From NCBI RefSeq assembly GCF_013426205.1, contig NC_089427.1, positions 2,790,001 through 2,854,000 of the forward strand: DNA of 64,000 nt, read 5' to 3'. The notes beneath the pieces are model-generated. The model searched no databases and was not told the origin of the DNA. It was given only the letters and a program-made list of their open reading frames with translations. Positions 10,352 through 21,793 of the stretch are shown here, in pieces (position 1 is the first letter of the stretch; every line of letters starts with the position of its first letter). Source of the DNA: Metarhizium brunneum. Its lineage: Eukaryota > Ascomycota > Sordariomycetes > Hypocreales > Clavicipitaceae. The translations under genes were made by a program, and so were the position numbers.

Positions 10352-13234
10352 ATGCCCGTTGTTGACCCATCATCCAACAGGACCGCCGCTGCCGACGAAG
10401 ATGGAGCGGATCACATCGGCTCTGACACACCACGGTCTGGCGTAGCGACCCCCCAACCTGACCTCCACGACAAACGTCTGCCGGGAATCATGAGCTACTT
10501 CAGCCAGGTTCGTCAAGACCCTCCTGCAACCGACACTTCTACTTGTGCTTCCTGCGTTCCTGTTCCTTTGGTGCCTGTCGGCTCCGACGCCGGCTCCACA
10601 TCCTCGTCCTCGTCCTCGTCCTTGGATCAACAGCCAGATCGGCCAGCCCAGAGGCACTCTCCTACCTCTTCGGAGAAGCAGCAGCCGAGTCTTTGCCAGA
10701 ATTCGTTGTGCTGCGCCCGAAGCGTGTCAGATTGCCATCTTCCAATGCCTTTGGAAAAGCTTGGTCTTGCTTCGAGCCACGTCTTACCATCAAGCATGGC
10801 TTCGCATCCATACCCTACTCCTCCTTCCTCACAGCCGTCATACTCCGAAAGCTCTTCATGTAAAGGCGCAAACTTCGAAGACGGAGAGGCTGCCAAGACG
10901 GCCTCCCATGGAAGAACGTCAATACATGATATCCGCCAACGGATTAGCTCTCCTGCACCTGCACCTGCAGTCTCAACCCAGCAAGACGGTGTGGGCGCGG
11001 GCTCGGAGCTTGTATCACCCCCTGCCACGTCACAAACACCCCCCTCGTCGTCATCTTCGTCATCCTCACCGTCCAAAACCATCCCCAAACTCCCCCAAAC
11101 CTCTGCCCCAAGCAAGTGGTTCTCGCTCGAAGGACTCAAAGAGCTAACGCGTGGTGTCATCTTCAAGAGTGGTCCGCCGACTCCCACAAGAGCCTTATCT
11201 GCTGCCCACTCTTCTCAATCAGACGGCAGAGACACCCCAAGCCGAACTAGCAATGATGGAGCGGAAACGGCCAGCGGAACACAGACCCCACGAACCGCCG
11301 GCGTTCAACCTCCCGCTCAAAAAGGCAAGCTGACTATCAAAATCGTCGAGGCGCGTGGATTGCGAAAGTGCCGCGATCCCTATGTTGTCGCAGTATTCCA
11401 ACGAAGTGAACTCATTTCGGGTGGTCCACGGACCATCGAAGAGGAGGAGACTTTAAGTGCTACCCCGTCCGGGCTCGGTGGCATTCCTATACAACGCCAG
11501 GGCAGCGACTCGGGTCGCCCGCCAATGGCCATCCCCATGAGGAGTCGTCAGAGCAGCAATACGAGTATTCACGACTACAACACCTTTCGCAATCGAACTA
11601 TGCGTGCGCCATCGAGCAATCCTAAATGGGACGCCGAAGCAGTCTTGTATGTGATCTCTCTCTCTCTCCATTCTATCTCTCTCTTTTTTTTTTTTTTTTT
11701 TTTTTTGGCGCGCAACTCTTTCTACTGGAGAGGTTTGCCTCCTCTCCTCTCCTCTCCAATGTGCTAACGAGTTGAAAATAGCGATGTTGTGGACACCGAC
11801 ATGTTGGTCGACATTTCGGTTTACGATCACACTGCTACCGGAGAGGAATTTCTTGGCCATGTTGATTTCCAAGCTGGGAAAGACGGCGAGGGTCCCGTGA
11901 GAGGATGGTTCACATTACGCGGACATGCGGATACAATCGCCGAAAATGCGCCGACCGGCGAAATATACGTTGAAGCCTTTTATCAGAGTTCTGAGAAGAA
12001 ACATTTCGGACCCAGTGATTTCGAAATCTTGAAGCTTATTGGCAAGGGTACTTTTGGACAGGTCTATCAGGTACGAAAGCGAGATACACAACGAATCTAT
12101 GCAATGAAGGTGTTGCAAAAGAAGGTCATCGTGCAGAAAAAAGAGGTGGCCCACACTGTTGGTGAACGCAATATTCTCGTGCGGACAGCTACCACGGACT
12201 CGCCTTTCATCGTCGGCCTCAAATTCTCCTTTCAAACTCCCTCTGAACTGTACTTGGTTACCGATTATATGTCTGGAGGAGAGCTGTTCTGGCACTTGCA
12301 GAAAGAAGGTCGATTTGACGAAAGACGGGCCAAGTTCTACATTGCCGAATTGATTTTAGCTATTCAGCATTTGCATAACAACGATATTGTATATCGTGAC
12401 CTCAAACCGGAAAATATCCTCCTCGACGCCAACGGTCATATCGCCTTGTGCGACTTTGGTCTATCCAAGGCCAACTTGACCAAGAATGACACTACCAATA
12501 CGTTTTGCGGCACGACAGAGTACCTCGCCCCCGAAGTTCTTTTAGACGAATCTGGTTATACCAAGATGGTAGACTTCTGGTCTCTCGGTGTTTTGGTCTT
12601 TGAAATGTGCTGCGGTTGGAGTCCTTTCTATGCAGAAGATACCCAACAGATGTACAAGAACATTGCTTTCGGCAAGGTCCGATTCCCCCGCGATACCCTT
12701 TCGCAGGAAGGCCGGAACTTTGTCAAGGGATTGCTTAATAGAAATCCAAAGCACCGACTCGGCGCAACGGATGATGCCGAAGAGCTGAAGCGCCACCCGT
12801 TCTTTGCTGACATTGACTGGGATATTCTTGCAAAGAAGCTCATTACGCCCCCCTTTAAGCCGAAGTTGAAGTCGGAGACCGATGTCTCCTATTTCGACCC
12901 CGAGTTCACCACCGCCCTTGAACAGAACGGCTCTCTCAACGAACGAGCTGCTGCATTGGCCCGTGGCTACGCCGCTTCAACACCCCTGTCTCCATCTGTC
13001 CAAGCGAATTTTCAGGGCTTCACCTTTGTCGATGAGAGTGCTTTGGACGACCACATGAGGGATCGATTCAGAAACGATGATGAGGATATGGACGATGCTC
13101 AAGCACACCACGATGAAGATGATTGGGATAATTTGGATGATATTGACCTGCGTAAAGCAAATCGTATGAGTGGCATTGTGAAGACGTCAACCGCAGACGA
13201 ACACATGGTGGGTGGTGCTCACTTTGACGTGTAA
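10352..13234 (+). CDS. sch9: Sch9-type AGC serine/threonine kinase
   Basis: Exons 10352..11646 and 11782..13234 give 915 residues. The 135-nt intron has GTATGT, GCTAAC branch point, AATAG acceptor and a run of 23 T. Residues 1-320 are low-complexity Ser/Pro/Gln. A C2 domain starts near 324 (GKLTIKIVEARGLRKCRDPY) and continues into exon 2. The kinase domain follows from about 512: GKGTFGQVY loop, YAMKVL lysine, YRDLKPEN catalytic loop, DFGLSK, and activation loop TFCGTTEYLAPE with Thr about 672. The AGC tail has a hydrophobic motif, FQGFTF, with Thr about 846. C2 plus AGC kinase with this tail is the Sch9 arrangement, a TORC1/PDK1-controlled regulator of growth, stress and ageing. The protein ends in an acidic tail. 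The start gives MPVVDPSSNRT; no in-frame ATG precedes it. Confidence 0.93.
11684..11706. repeat. Poly(T)23 inside the sch9 intron
   Basis: A 23-base T run follows a CT-dinucleotide tract in the intron. It sits upstream of the branch point and may serve as an extended polypyrimidine tract. It is likely to vary in length between strains. Confidence 0.9.
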
Positions 13235-14851
13235 CCGAATTTTACATGCTCGGGACGAAGAGAGGTAAAAAAAAACAACGGAAAATCCAGCGCTGGCAAT
13301 TAGTTTACCCAGTACGTTATATCTTGCTCTCACCCCATTTCTCCGACGACTTTTTTTTCAGCATGAAATGGGTTTATTCGGTAATACTGCATATGGGGAG
13401 GGTTCGGCTCTCTGTTCTTTTTTCTTTTTCGGTTCTTTTTGGCTGTTTTTAGTCGCTTTCACCATGTGTTTTTTATATCGTTTTTTGCATCGGCATCTTC
13501 TCATGGGACCTCAACGAGCTGGAGGATACTCGGCGTTTTATGGTTGTGAGGTGGGATGCTGGAGCTGGCACCTGGTTTTGCTCTTCTCGCCTGTAAATAC
13601 TGGCACCCAGGCCCCATTGTTGAAAGTCAGTAAAGTCCAAAAAATGGGAATAATAAGGGGCTTCTTCGCTGTCTAACGTGCTGCATTTTTTATGTCAGGA
13701 TGCGAAAAAAGAGAGAAAGAGAGAAAGATGGGGAAACTGTGTTTTTATGTCGATATGTGCGCATGATGGTGGGGAGTTGGGAAGGCAGGTTAATGGTTCG
13801 GCAAAGAAAGCCTGAAGACGGCTGCTGCTCTTGTGAGACACATGGGGCCATTGTGAGGCAGCACAGGCGCATTAATGCATACATTGTGTGGTCATGCTCT
13901 CGAGTTTGAAGAGCAGCCATTTACAAAAGTTTAAACACAATAAAACGTTTGGCAAACCGTCGTGGTTCCCTCTCGTTTCTTGAAGCTTTACGTGCATGAC
14001 TCGTCTTGGCAAATCGATTCCATTGTACGATAGAAGAGAGCATTTCCGAGCCGAGTAAGGACGGCCGTCCATGCTCGCTCCGTTCTACGGTTCTGTGTGG
14101 CTTATCAAGCAGTTTAGTTTCTACAGACAGCTGATCCTTGGTACTACATTCGTGCAGCTGATGTAGGTTGAGCTATGAAAGGGGGGTTTTGTCGAGACGA
14201 CTTGGAAGAGTTATGTTTCCCCCTTCTGGCTAGTAATTGTACTCTTGTATCGACCTACCTGGCGCTGGTATTGATTACTTAGAGTCTTGGGGTTTACAAC
14301 ACACCATGGTGTTGGGGGTGCGGCTCGTCATTCATCTGCCCGGGCTATTATAATATATAATGCCATTCTTTCTCAACACGGGGAAAATGCATGCGCAGCG
14401 GAGCTTGTCCGCCTGTCGGCAGAGAGGCGTGCTTCCCTGACGAAGATTTGTAAACATGGAATTTAAGCGGTGTGGTGGCAACGTTTCACGGCGCGGCAGC
14501 GGTAGGCCAAGTTTGATGGTACACGGGTAAGTTTGATTTCTTTGCTTACTTCTCTTCGCATTCGCAAAACGGTCAAGTCCTACGCCCCTAATGGAGGCTT
14601 GTTAAGAGGAAAATGTACAATAGGATTATCGACTCCATCGTCACCCACCACCACCTGAACGTCTTGTCCTTCGTGGCCGGCTCTGTCCTCTCGGTGAGAC
14701 GAGACAGCGCCGTCAGCTTGTTACACAAAAGAAAACACTCCTCTGCCGCGCATGTCGTCGTGTCTGGAGACTCTAGAACACGCCAGACACCTTCCGCTTC
14801 CACCTTTAAAAATGTCGAGTTCTAAGCTTCCGAAGATGTGTTGTATGGAAT
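13235..14851. other. Convergent spacer between sch9 and atp14
   Basis: This holds the 3' ends of two convergent genes. It is T-rich just after the sch9 stop. No gene is supported in the remaining sequence; frames of 60-100 codons lack motifs. Confidence 0.6.
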
Positions 14852-15687
14852 CTAGTGGGCGGCCTCGTCTTCCTCCTCGGCCTCGAGCCAGTCGGGGAGG
14901 GCGGCGGAACCGCTCTGGCTAGTCTGGGCGGCATCCTGGCCTTCAATCTCGACGGCCATGCTCTCGTACTCCTTCAGATTGCTGGCGAGGTCCGACTCTT
15001 CGGGGGAGGCGGGGGTCTTGGGCATGGCGAAGGCCTGGACTTGGCCATCAGCGTCGGACTCCTTGACGGCGGGGGTCTTGTAAGCCCTGATCTCCTTCAG
15101 GTAGAGATCCTGGACGAAGTCGGCTATGAAGAGAGAGCAATGTTAGCCACGTAGGTTCCCGCTTGGTTCGTGTGTATGTGGACGTTAGATGGGTAAATGT
15201 TCCCGAGGCTAGGAAAGACTGGCCGATGGTTGAGTCGTGTCGCTTGTGTACTTGGCAGAAAGCATCGATCATCACCCAGATAATGCAGCTATTCTAGCTG
15301 CATGTGCATCGGGTGCCTGTCGGGGGGGGTGGCGGATTCGGGATAAGCAGATGATGCCGACGGGTATAGGCGTGAGAGGTGCCACCTCCTCATTTGTCGG
15401 AGTGACAACGCGGTCGAAATCTGGGGTGAAGAAGGTAAAAGAGGGCAAACACATGTTTCTCACCTTTCCTCGAGACGGTTGGGGCAATGAAGCCTCGAGC
15501 CTGGACAGCATTGCCTCTGGTAACTCGTGCGACGGCGCGGACGGCCGAGGTGGCGCGCTGTTGGCCGAATCAGTTCCAAGCTCCCTACAATAAAGGCCGC
15601 CTCGAGCTTTCGAGCGTTGCGGGCGTCGACAGCGTTGCAAAAATGGTGGTCATCACTTACCGTGGCCCTGGACAGTTGGCTGAGCAT
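14852..15687 (-). CDS. atp14: Mitochondrial ATP synthase subunit H (Atp14)
   Basis: Three exons, complement(14852..15123, 15464..15557, 15661..15687), give 130 residues. The first exon is only nine codons (MLSQLSRAT). Exon 2 completes an arginine- and alanine-rich mitochondrial presequence (RATSAVRAVARVTRG... FIAPTVSRK). The mature part begins ADFVQDLYLKEIRAYKTP and ends with an acidic tail, LPDWLEAEEEDEAAH. This is the Atp14/subunit h family of the F1Fo peripheral stalk, placed on the matrix side of the inner membrane. Introns are 103 nt (GTAAGT, CTGAT branch, CAG) and 339 nt (GTGAGA, CTAAC branch, TAG); all phases fit. The presequence cleavage site is likely after the Arg-rich stretch but was not determined. 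Confidence 0.93.
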
Positions 15688-16499
15688 TGTGAATGGTTGG
15701 GTGTTGCTCAATCGGGAACCCTGACTATTGGGGGGGAGATATGGTCTGAGGCTTTTGTGAAAATCGTGATGTCGATTTCCCCCGGTTGAGTCGGCCAGCA
15801 GTGTAAATTTCTGCCTCAGGCTGAGCTGCATCACTGGTGGTCCAAAACTAGCAGCACGTGATCACGGGTGTTCTTGGCTTTCAGCGTCTCACGTTTGTCC
15901 GATTGCCACCGACTAGGCATCTTGTCATTATCGGTGACTTGATGAAGACTATTTTGGTGATTGGCTTGCTTTGAACTGAGCAAGATTTGGATTTTTTTTT
16001 TGGCTTTAGTCCTTGATTCTGTTTTTGCGATTGGATCTCGAACTCGCAATGGGCGGAGGTGGACCGCGGTACGGCCAAACCCGAGGATGCTCAGAACCGG
16101 AGACATGGCGAAATCCACAGGTGTAACACCAAACCTTGATACTTTTGCCTCATGGGAGAGAACAGAAAGCGTGCTAGCAAAGAGTCTACTGGGACAATAT
16201 ATCTCACAACTGGCTCGATTTGATACTTGGGTTGTGCAAAAGGAATCTTATTACGGCGTATTTACTACTCTGCAGATCTTGCAAGTCGGCTAATATAGAA
16301 CATTAGAATTCTCAACAAAAGGGCCGCCACTTTTCTCCCATTTCACCCGACTAACATGTTGTTGTCCGGGTGGAACTCATTCAATTTCATATCGCATCTT
16401 GAGAACCAGGCTGCAAAGGGATATTTTACTATAACGAACGCCTGCACACTCTCTCCCGGCTCTCAGCTCCAAGCTTCCCGGCCTGGAGACTGCAACCTT
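15688..16499. other. Spacer between atp14 and the DOMON gene
   Basis: It contains the atp14 promoter (read leftward) and the 3' flank of the DOMON gene. The stretch 16100-16300 is AT-rich. No further gene is supported. Confidence 0.6.
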
Positions 16500-17837
16500 T
16501 TACAGTTTCGCAAGCTCGGTTTGGGACGACGATTGATAATGTCGGGTTTGTTGCCTTCTCCTCTTGATAATACCGAAACCCATCCCGGCAAGGTACATGA
16601 CAGAGACCAGGGTCGCCACTATGGCGTAGGTGGCCACAAATCGTGAAGACGCTCCGGCGAAGTGAAGGCCAATGCCTCCATTGACAATACCCAGGATCAT
16701 TATGATACGCCCGTACCAGGTATGAACGTGACTGATGGGACCACGCTGCCCGTGTTTGAGAAAATGCGTGTGGTGCAGCCAGCCGAGGACTGGCTGTATT
16801 GTCATTAGGATGGAGACGGCAAGACCCAGTTGCATATGTGCATCCTGAAAGAGCTGGAGACAGAATGTTAGCAGCCTCGAAACAACAATCGACCTGGGTC
16901 AAGGCCTGGATGGAATGAAAAGGGGGGGAGCTGTACCGAGCCGGCCCGCGAAGAGATAACGCAGCCGAGAGCAAATCCAACCCACATTCCGACAAATGCA
17001 AGCAGCTGCCAGCTAGCATGGATAAGCCATCTACCAAGCAGAGGCATAAGGGCTGATCCAACTGGGTACCCAATCAGGAAAGCAACGGACATGACGATGC
17101 CATGCGCATATAGCATGGCCATGCCATTGCCCTCGTCGGTCTCAACTCCGCTAGGATTGGGCTTGGTATTGCCATTCGTGGCGGGAGTAAGAAAAGGGTT
17201 CGAGTCGGAAGCAATGGTGGCTTGTTCTAGGTTGACCGAGAAGCCTGAAAAGGCATCATGGAACGAAATTGGCTCAGAGGGACTGGACGAGTCGATGGCT
17301 GCACCCATGTTCCAGGCATAAAGCCAGCTCGAGGAACTAGTTATAGCAATATCGGAACAATTTTTGCACAGTACATTGGCAACAAGGTTGTCATTCACGA
17401 CCCCCGATCCAGGAAGCAGTTCAACGTCTGAACGAGCTTGGTACTCGGGCATGACGTGTCCTTTGCCTGGTCTAGTGCTGAGGGTCACGCCGCTTCCATT
17501 GGAATAGACGACGAACATGCTCGATCCCATCATGGCGGACCCTGTACCCAAGGCAAACCATGATAACGAGCTAGGGCCTCGAAGCTGGAAGTAGAGATTG
17601 CCTGGACTTGTCCTGCTGCTGCCGGCGGGTATACCCCATTGGAAACACAGCTCCCCGTCGCCTGGACAGGTGGCCGCTAGGGCAGCCTCTGTGGTTGACG
17701 CATCTGTTGGCGGGAACGTATTTTCTTGTTAGTATTCCCATGGCTAGAGCGTGAATTCTGTCGGCTACTGGAGGGGGCAGAGAGCACTTACACGCTGCAA
17801 TGGTGGCAGCAACAACGGCTTTCATTGAAAGTTTCAT
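16500..17837 (-). CDS. Secreted-type DOMON domain-cytochrome b561 protein
   Basis: Exons, complement(16500..16853, 16937..17703, 17792..17837), give 388 residues. A signal peptide is visible (MKLSMKAVVAATIAAYA). Residues about 25-185 form a DOMON/cellobiose-dehydrogenase-like haem domain with Met73/74 and His164 as possible haem ligands and a Cys pair in CKNC. After a polar linker a b561 core follows with the expected four histidines: YAHGIVM (216), LIHASWQ (244), DAHMQLG (277) and HVHTWYGR (315), spread over about five membrane helices. The short tail is basic. Such proteins pass electrons across the plasma membrane, for example to ferric iron or extracellular enzymes; the substrate is unknown. 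Introns have GTAAGT/CAG and GTACAG/CTAAC/CAG signals in consistent phase. Confidence 0.88.
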
Positions 17838-20251
17838 GTTGGGCTCCTTGGATAATGCGTACGTGAGTAGACGATTTCTAGAGTCGAATCAGAAGATGAA
17901 GTCACTGGATAGGTAAAGAGGGATCAAATGGCATTCGATGTCGACGAACTCGTCGAGTCAGGGCCAGCCTGGAAAGAGTCAGACAGACGTTTCGCCATGT
18001 ATTTGAAGCACGTCAACCTCACGGCGAGGATGGCAAGACAGAGCTAATATATCCACAGACTGCAAGATTACGAACAGAAGGCAAGTCGAGTAAATGGAGG
18101 CGCCACACGTAACGAGCCAAGGGGTCTGGCTAGTACTATGTTGGATGATGCCTGCTCCATGGCGTGGTTTCAAAACTCCCCCTCACACGACCCCGGACCC
18201 AGGAGCGGCAGCCAAAGAGGCCAGCGATATTTCACACAGGGCTTGCCAGGCAGCCGGGATAGATGAAGATGTTTGAGAGGGGCACGTCAGGTCGACGCCG
18301 AGATGTATTTTCAGCAGGGTCAAGGCCATGACGAGGACGGCCAGCATGAAGAGAAGACATGTTCGGACAAGTTTCAATCTACCCTCTTTTCCTTGCCAAC
18401 GGCCAGACTTGTTGCACGGATCCAGGCCGAGGGCTGTGCTGCGGCATCTGTGTCTCGGCAAGCAGTGCGCGGCCACCGAGGCGCTGGATACAACAGTCAC
18501 GGCACGCATGAAGCACAGCGACGGGAAGATTGGTGACGATTTCGATGGCTGGGCTGGAGCGTGCGCCAAGGACGTTGCCAAAGACTATTGATCGTCGGAC
18601 GAGTACCCATTGCCAAGCAAAAGTCCTCCAACGGCAGCTTTTGACTTGAAGCGCCAACTGCTTCGGGAATCGTCACTCTTCCTGCGCAGTAAACAGTCAC
18701 CACGCTCCCGTGAGTTGGCTACACACACAACAACTCGACGACGTAGAGTGAATAGCGCGATCAGTGCCGAATAGGGGCGTCTTTTGCCTGTTTTAGACGT
18801 ATTTGGGGCATGGCTACAATGCCAGATGCTCCAAGGATCACGATATAGTTACCAAGATTTACAACCCGTCGAGTCCGCAATGTCAACGGGCCAAGAACAA
18901 AGTTGCCGCAGCTCACCAAGCGCGACACGCCTCCAGAGCACACGAGCCAAAATAAAATTAAAATACGCCAACATCGGAAGCCTCTTGGCATCTTGGCAAC
19001 CCGGCAGACGTCGCCATGGAATGGGAAAACAACCCACCCAACCACGTCGGGTGTGTTTCTCATACGTCGCTCTGCGCCCCTCCCTTCCCCAGGCCAAGAT
19101 CATCCCGACTAATAAGCCTCAATCAATCGATATCTGCGCCGGCGTTCGAACCGGCACCAGCGTCGATGCACACGCAATGCCCTCTGTGAATCGCTGGCTC
19201 CGCGGACAGCGTAGCAACGGCGGCCTCCAGGCGGATGATGCCCCCAAACGCCGCCACTCACCCTTCGTCGTCTTGGCGGTCAAACTTGAACAGTCTTGCG
19301 GAATGTCGGGGCGGGCTTCGTCCGAGGGCTCATCCCGTCAATGCAATCATTCGAGGTTGCGCCCAGCTCGGCCAGGAAAACATCGACCCTCCCGAGTACA
19401 AAACCCATCCATCTGGCCTGCCTCCCGCAAGGCGCCCAAGCGCATCCGTGGGAGGGAACGCAAAGCAGGCCTGCTCAATCAAGATATCCCTAGCAGTTAG
19501 ATAGATTCACAGGCTGATGGCTCGATTAGCCTTTTCCTACCTGTTTCACGCCGGCACTAGATGAAACCACACTTTGCCGTGTGTCAAGACGCGTCAATTG
19601 GCAGGGGACCGTTGGCCAAAAGCAGGGCCCTCCATCTATGACACAAGATAAGAGACACTGCCCGTGGCATGGCTTCACGTATGTAGTAGTAGTATGATGA
19701 TGCGTCCCATCTTCGTGTCGCGTGTGCCTCGGTGCCATTGGCAAGTTGGTTCCCCCCACCGGTCGATCGCAAACAAAGATAGAGCACGAGAAAGGAATAA
19801 AGAGAAAAACTAAACACTACAAAGTTGTAACATGAAAACTTGACATTCGCTAGCCATGTATCAAACATCATCTCCCGACGATAAAACACCCTGATCGCCT
19901 CTGTCTAAGCTGCTCATTTGCCAATCCACCCCCATCTTTGTAGGTGACGTCTACTCTAAAAGTTCAACTTGAATGAATGCATCAAATCAAAACCATTGCA
20001 GGCGTGTACATCATAACCACGCCGAGCAAAAGACATACAAACCCGACACGCAAGCAACCCCGCCCCACGAATGTCCACGGATAATGGAAAACACGGCACA
20101 ATCCCAAGGCAAAAGACAAAATTGGCCCATACGCTCGTCACTGCCACAAGCACATGCGAAAATGGACCACCCGGCCAACTCTGCTCCGAAAGAAACCTGT
20201 TGCTCGCAACACCCGTTCTGAGATTTTGGGTCCCCAACACAAGCCAATACT
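17838..20251. other. Spacer with uncertain coding potential
   Basis: Between two minus-strand genes lie several open frames with weak protein character. One on the minus strand near 18183-18581 contains a hydrophobic stretch (CLLFMLAVLVMALTLL). Another at about 18761-18991 begins MPRGFRCWRILILFW. A plus frame covers 18784-19500. None has a recognisable domain or clean intron set, so I call none. They could be relics of a membrane-protein gene. Confidence 0.4.
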
Positions 20252-21793
20252 TTACACACCATTGGCCAATGAGAACATGCCGCTCTCAAGTAGGCTCGAT
20301 GATGCCACAAAGCTAAAGCCCCCAAACACATCATCCTTAGTCGATCCGCTCATCGGCCACACGTCTTTAGACGTCACCAACGGGCTGAGAGCCAGGTCTG
20401 TAAATTCAGGGGCAAAGTTCTCAGCAAGCTCTGGGTCTGTAATCATGGGCTGGATGGGCGGTTCCAGTTCCCGAGCCTCGAGCTTCTTCCAGTCAATCTT
20501 GCGAAAAAACCGGTGCTTCTTGAGAGTCAGCAAATCTTTGGGCATGCAGTATCCCAGTCGCTTGTGGGGATCCTTTCTCAAAAGCCGCGTGAGCAGGTCC
20601 TTTGCATCGGGACTCAGAAAGTACGGCATGACGAGCTTTTGCTTGACAATGTTGTCCTGGATCTTGGCGTGGTTCTGGCCTCGAAACGGCGGGTTGCCCG
20701 TCATGAGATCGTAGCCCAGTGCACCAAAGGACCACCAGTCTACGGCTTTCCCGTACCGCTTGCCAAGAATCACTTCGGGGGCCATGTACTCAACCGTCCC
20801 GAGAATCGAGTTGCAGCTGTCCTCGGATTTCTCCACAGCCACTTTGGACAGACCAAAATCTGTGAGGAGCAAATGACCGTCGGCGTCCAAGAGGCAGTTC
20901 TCCGGCTTGAGGTCACGATACACAACTCCGAGGTTGTTGTGGAGGTGAGAGATGGCGAGCAACATTTCTGCCATGTAGAAAGCAGCCACCGTCTCGGAAA
21001 ACATCTTTTCCGTGTTGAGGTGAGTAAACAGCTCTCCACCCTGTCCGTACTCCAGAATGAGATAGAGTTTCTCGAGGTCCTGGAAGGCGTAGTAGAGCTT
21101 CACGACAAACGGGTGTCGGCTCACGGATTCGAGTACTTGGCGCTCCGTCTTGGTCTGCTCAATGAGCTTCCTGTGCACGACTAGCGATGCCTTCTTGAGC
21201 TGTTTCTGCGCATAAAGCCTCCCGGTCGCACGCTGTTTGACGAGGAGGACAGTGCCATAGGTTCCTTTACCCAAGCAACGGAGGGGCTCGAATTCCTCCG
21301 AAGTCATCTTACGCTTTGGGTTTAAGCCGCCTTCAACGAAGCCAGATCGCTCCCGGACACTCTCGCTGACAAAATCACTCTCCAGGGTAACCTCGTAGCT
21401 GGTCGATCCACACTCTGAACTATCGCTGCCCGCTTCACTGCGTGCTCCCTCCCGGCTTTGGGCGCGACTGTTGAGCTCTGTGGTGATTCCAGATCGAACT
21501 TCGGGACGACCACCGTTTCGGGCTACAGAGCTTGAGCGCGAAGACGTGTCGAGACTGAAGTGGTCCATTTGCATTCGCAGTTTCGCAATACCAGACACGG
21601 TTGGAGACGGCACCGCCTTCAAAACTGGGCTGCAGTTGGCGCTGACAAAGTCGTCGATCCGGGTTCGACCGCTTCGAGAAGCCAGGGTTGGGGTCTCTGA
21701 GGCACCATAGTCGGAATCTTCGTCTCCAGAGGTAACGGGAGTGCCCGTAAAGCCACGCACGACGGTGCGGGCTGGATTGGCCGGGCTTATCAT
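20252..21793 (-). CDS. AGC kinase of the Psk1/S6 kinase type
   Basis: A single open frame of 513 residues. Residues 1-165 are Ser-rich and regulatory, including TGTPVTSGDEDSDYG. The kinase domain starts near 169: GKGTYGTVLLVKQR, catalytic Lys197 (YAQKQL), YRDLKPEN at 292-299, DFGLSK at 312, activation loop SILGTVEYMAPE with Ser329. The C-terminal tail carries a hydrophobic motif, FGGFSF, with Ser494. The layout and the motifs resemble fission yeast Psk1 and p70 S6 kinases, which respond to TORC1 and phosphorylate ribosomal protein S6; this assignment is by family resemblance. An in-frame TAG lies just upstream of the start, which supports the ATG at 21793 unless an upstream exon is spliced in. 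A plausible open stretch (DLSELINLTGIVPSN) at 21840-21890 is in another frame. Confidence 0.85.
   Translation of the reverse strand: MISPANPARTVVRGFTGTPVTSGDEDSDYGASETPTLASRSGRTRIDDFVSANCSPVLKAVPSPTVSGIAKLRMQMDHFSLDTSSRSSSVARNGGRPEVRSGITTELNSRAQSREGARSEAGSDSSECGSTSYEVTLESDFVSESVRERSGFVEGGLNPKRKMTSEEFEPLRCLGKGTYGTVLLVKQRATGRLYAQKQLKKASLVVHRKLIEQTKTERQVLESVSRHPFVVKLYYAFQDLEKLYLILEYGQGGELFTHLNTEKMFSETVAAFYMAEMLLAISHLHNNLGVVYRDLKPENCLLDADGHLLLTDFGLSKVAVEKSEDSCNSILGTVEYMAPEVILGKRYGKAVDWWSFGALGYDLMTGNPPFRGQNHAKIQDNIVKQKLVMPYFLSPDAKDLLTRLLRKDPHKRLGYCMPKDLLTLKKHRFFRKIDWKKLEARELEPPIQPMITDPELAENFAPEFTDLALSPLVTSKDVWPMSGSTKDDVFGGFSFVASSSLLESGMFSLANGV

Noticed and set aside
10627..11187. Minus-strand frame of 186 codons within sch9
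   Set aside because: Antisense to the low-complexity N-terminus of the kinase; a composition artefact.
18784..19500. Plus-strand frame of 238 codons
   Set aside because: Begins at a non-ATG codon, is basic and unstructured, and competing frames look equally protein-like.
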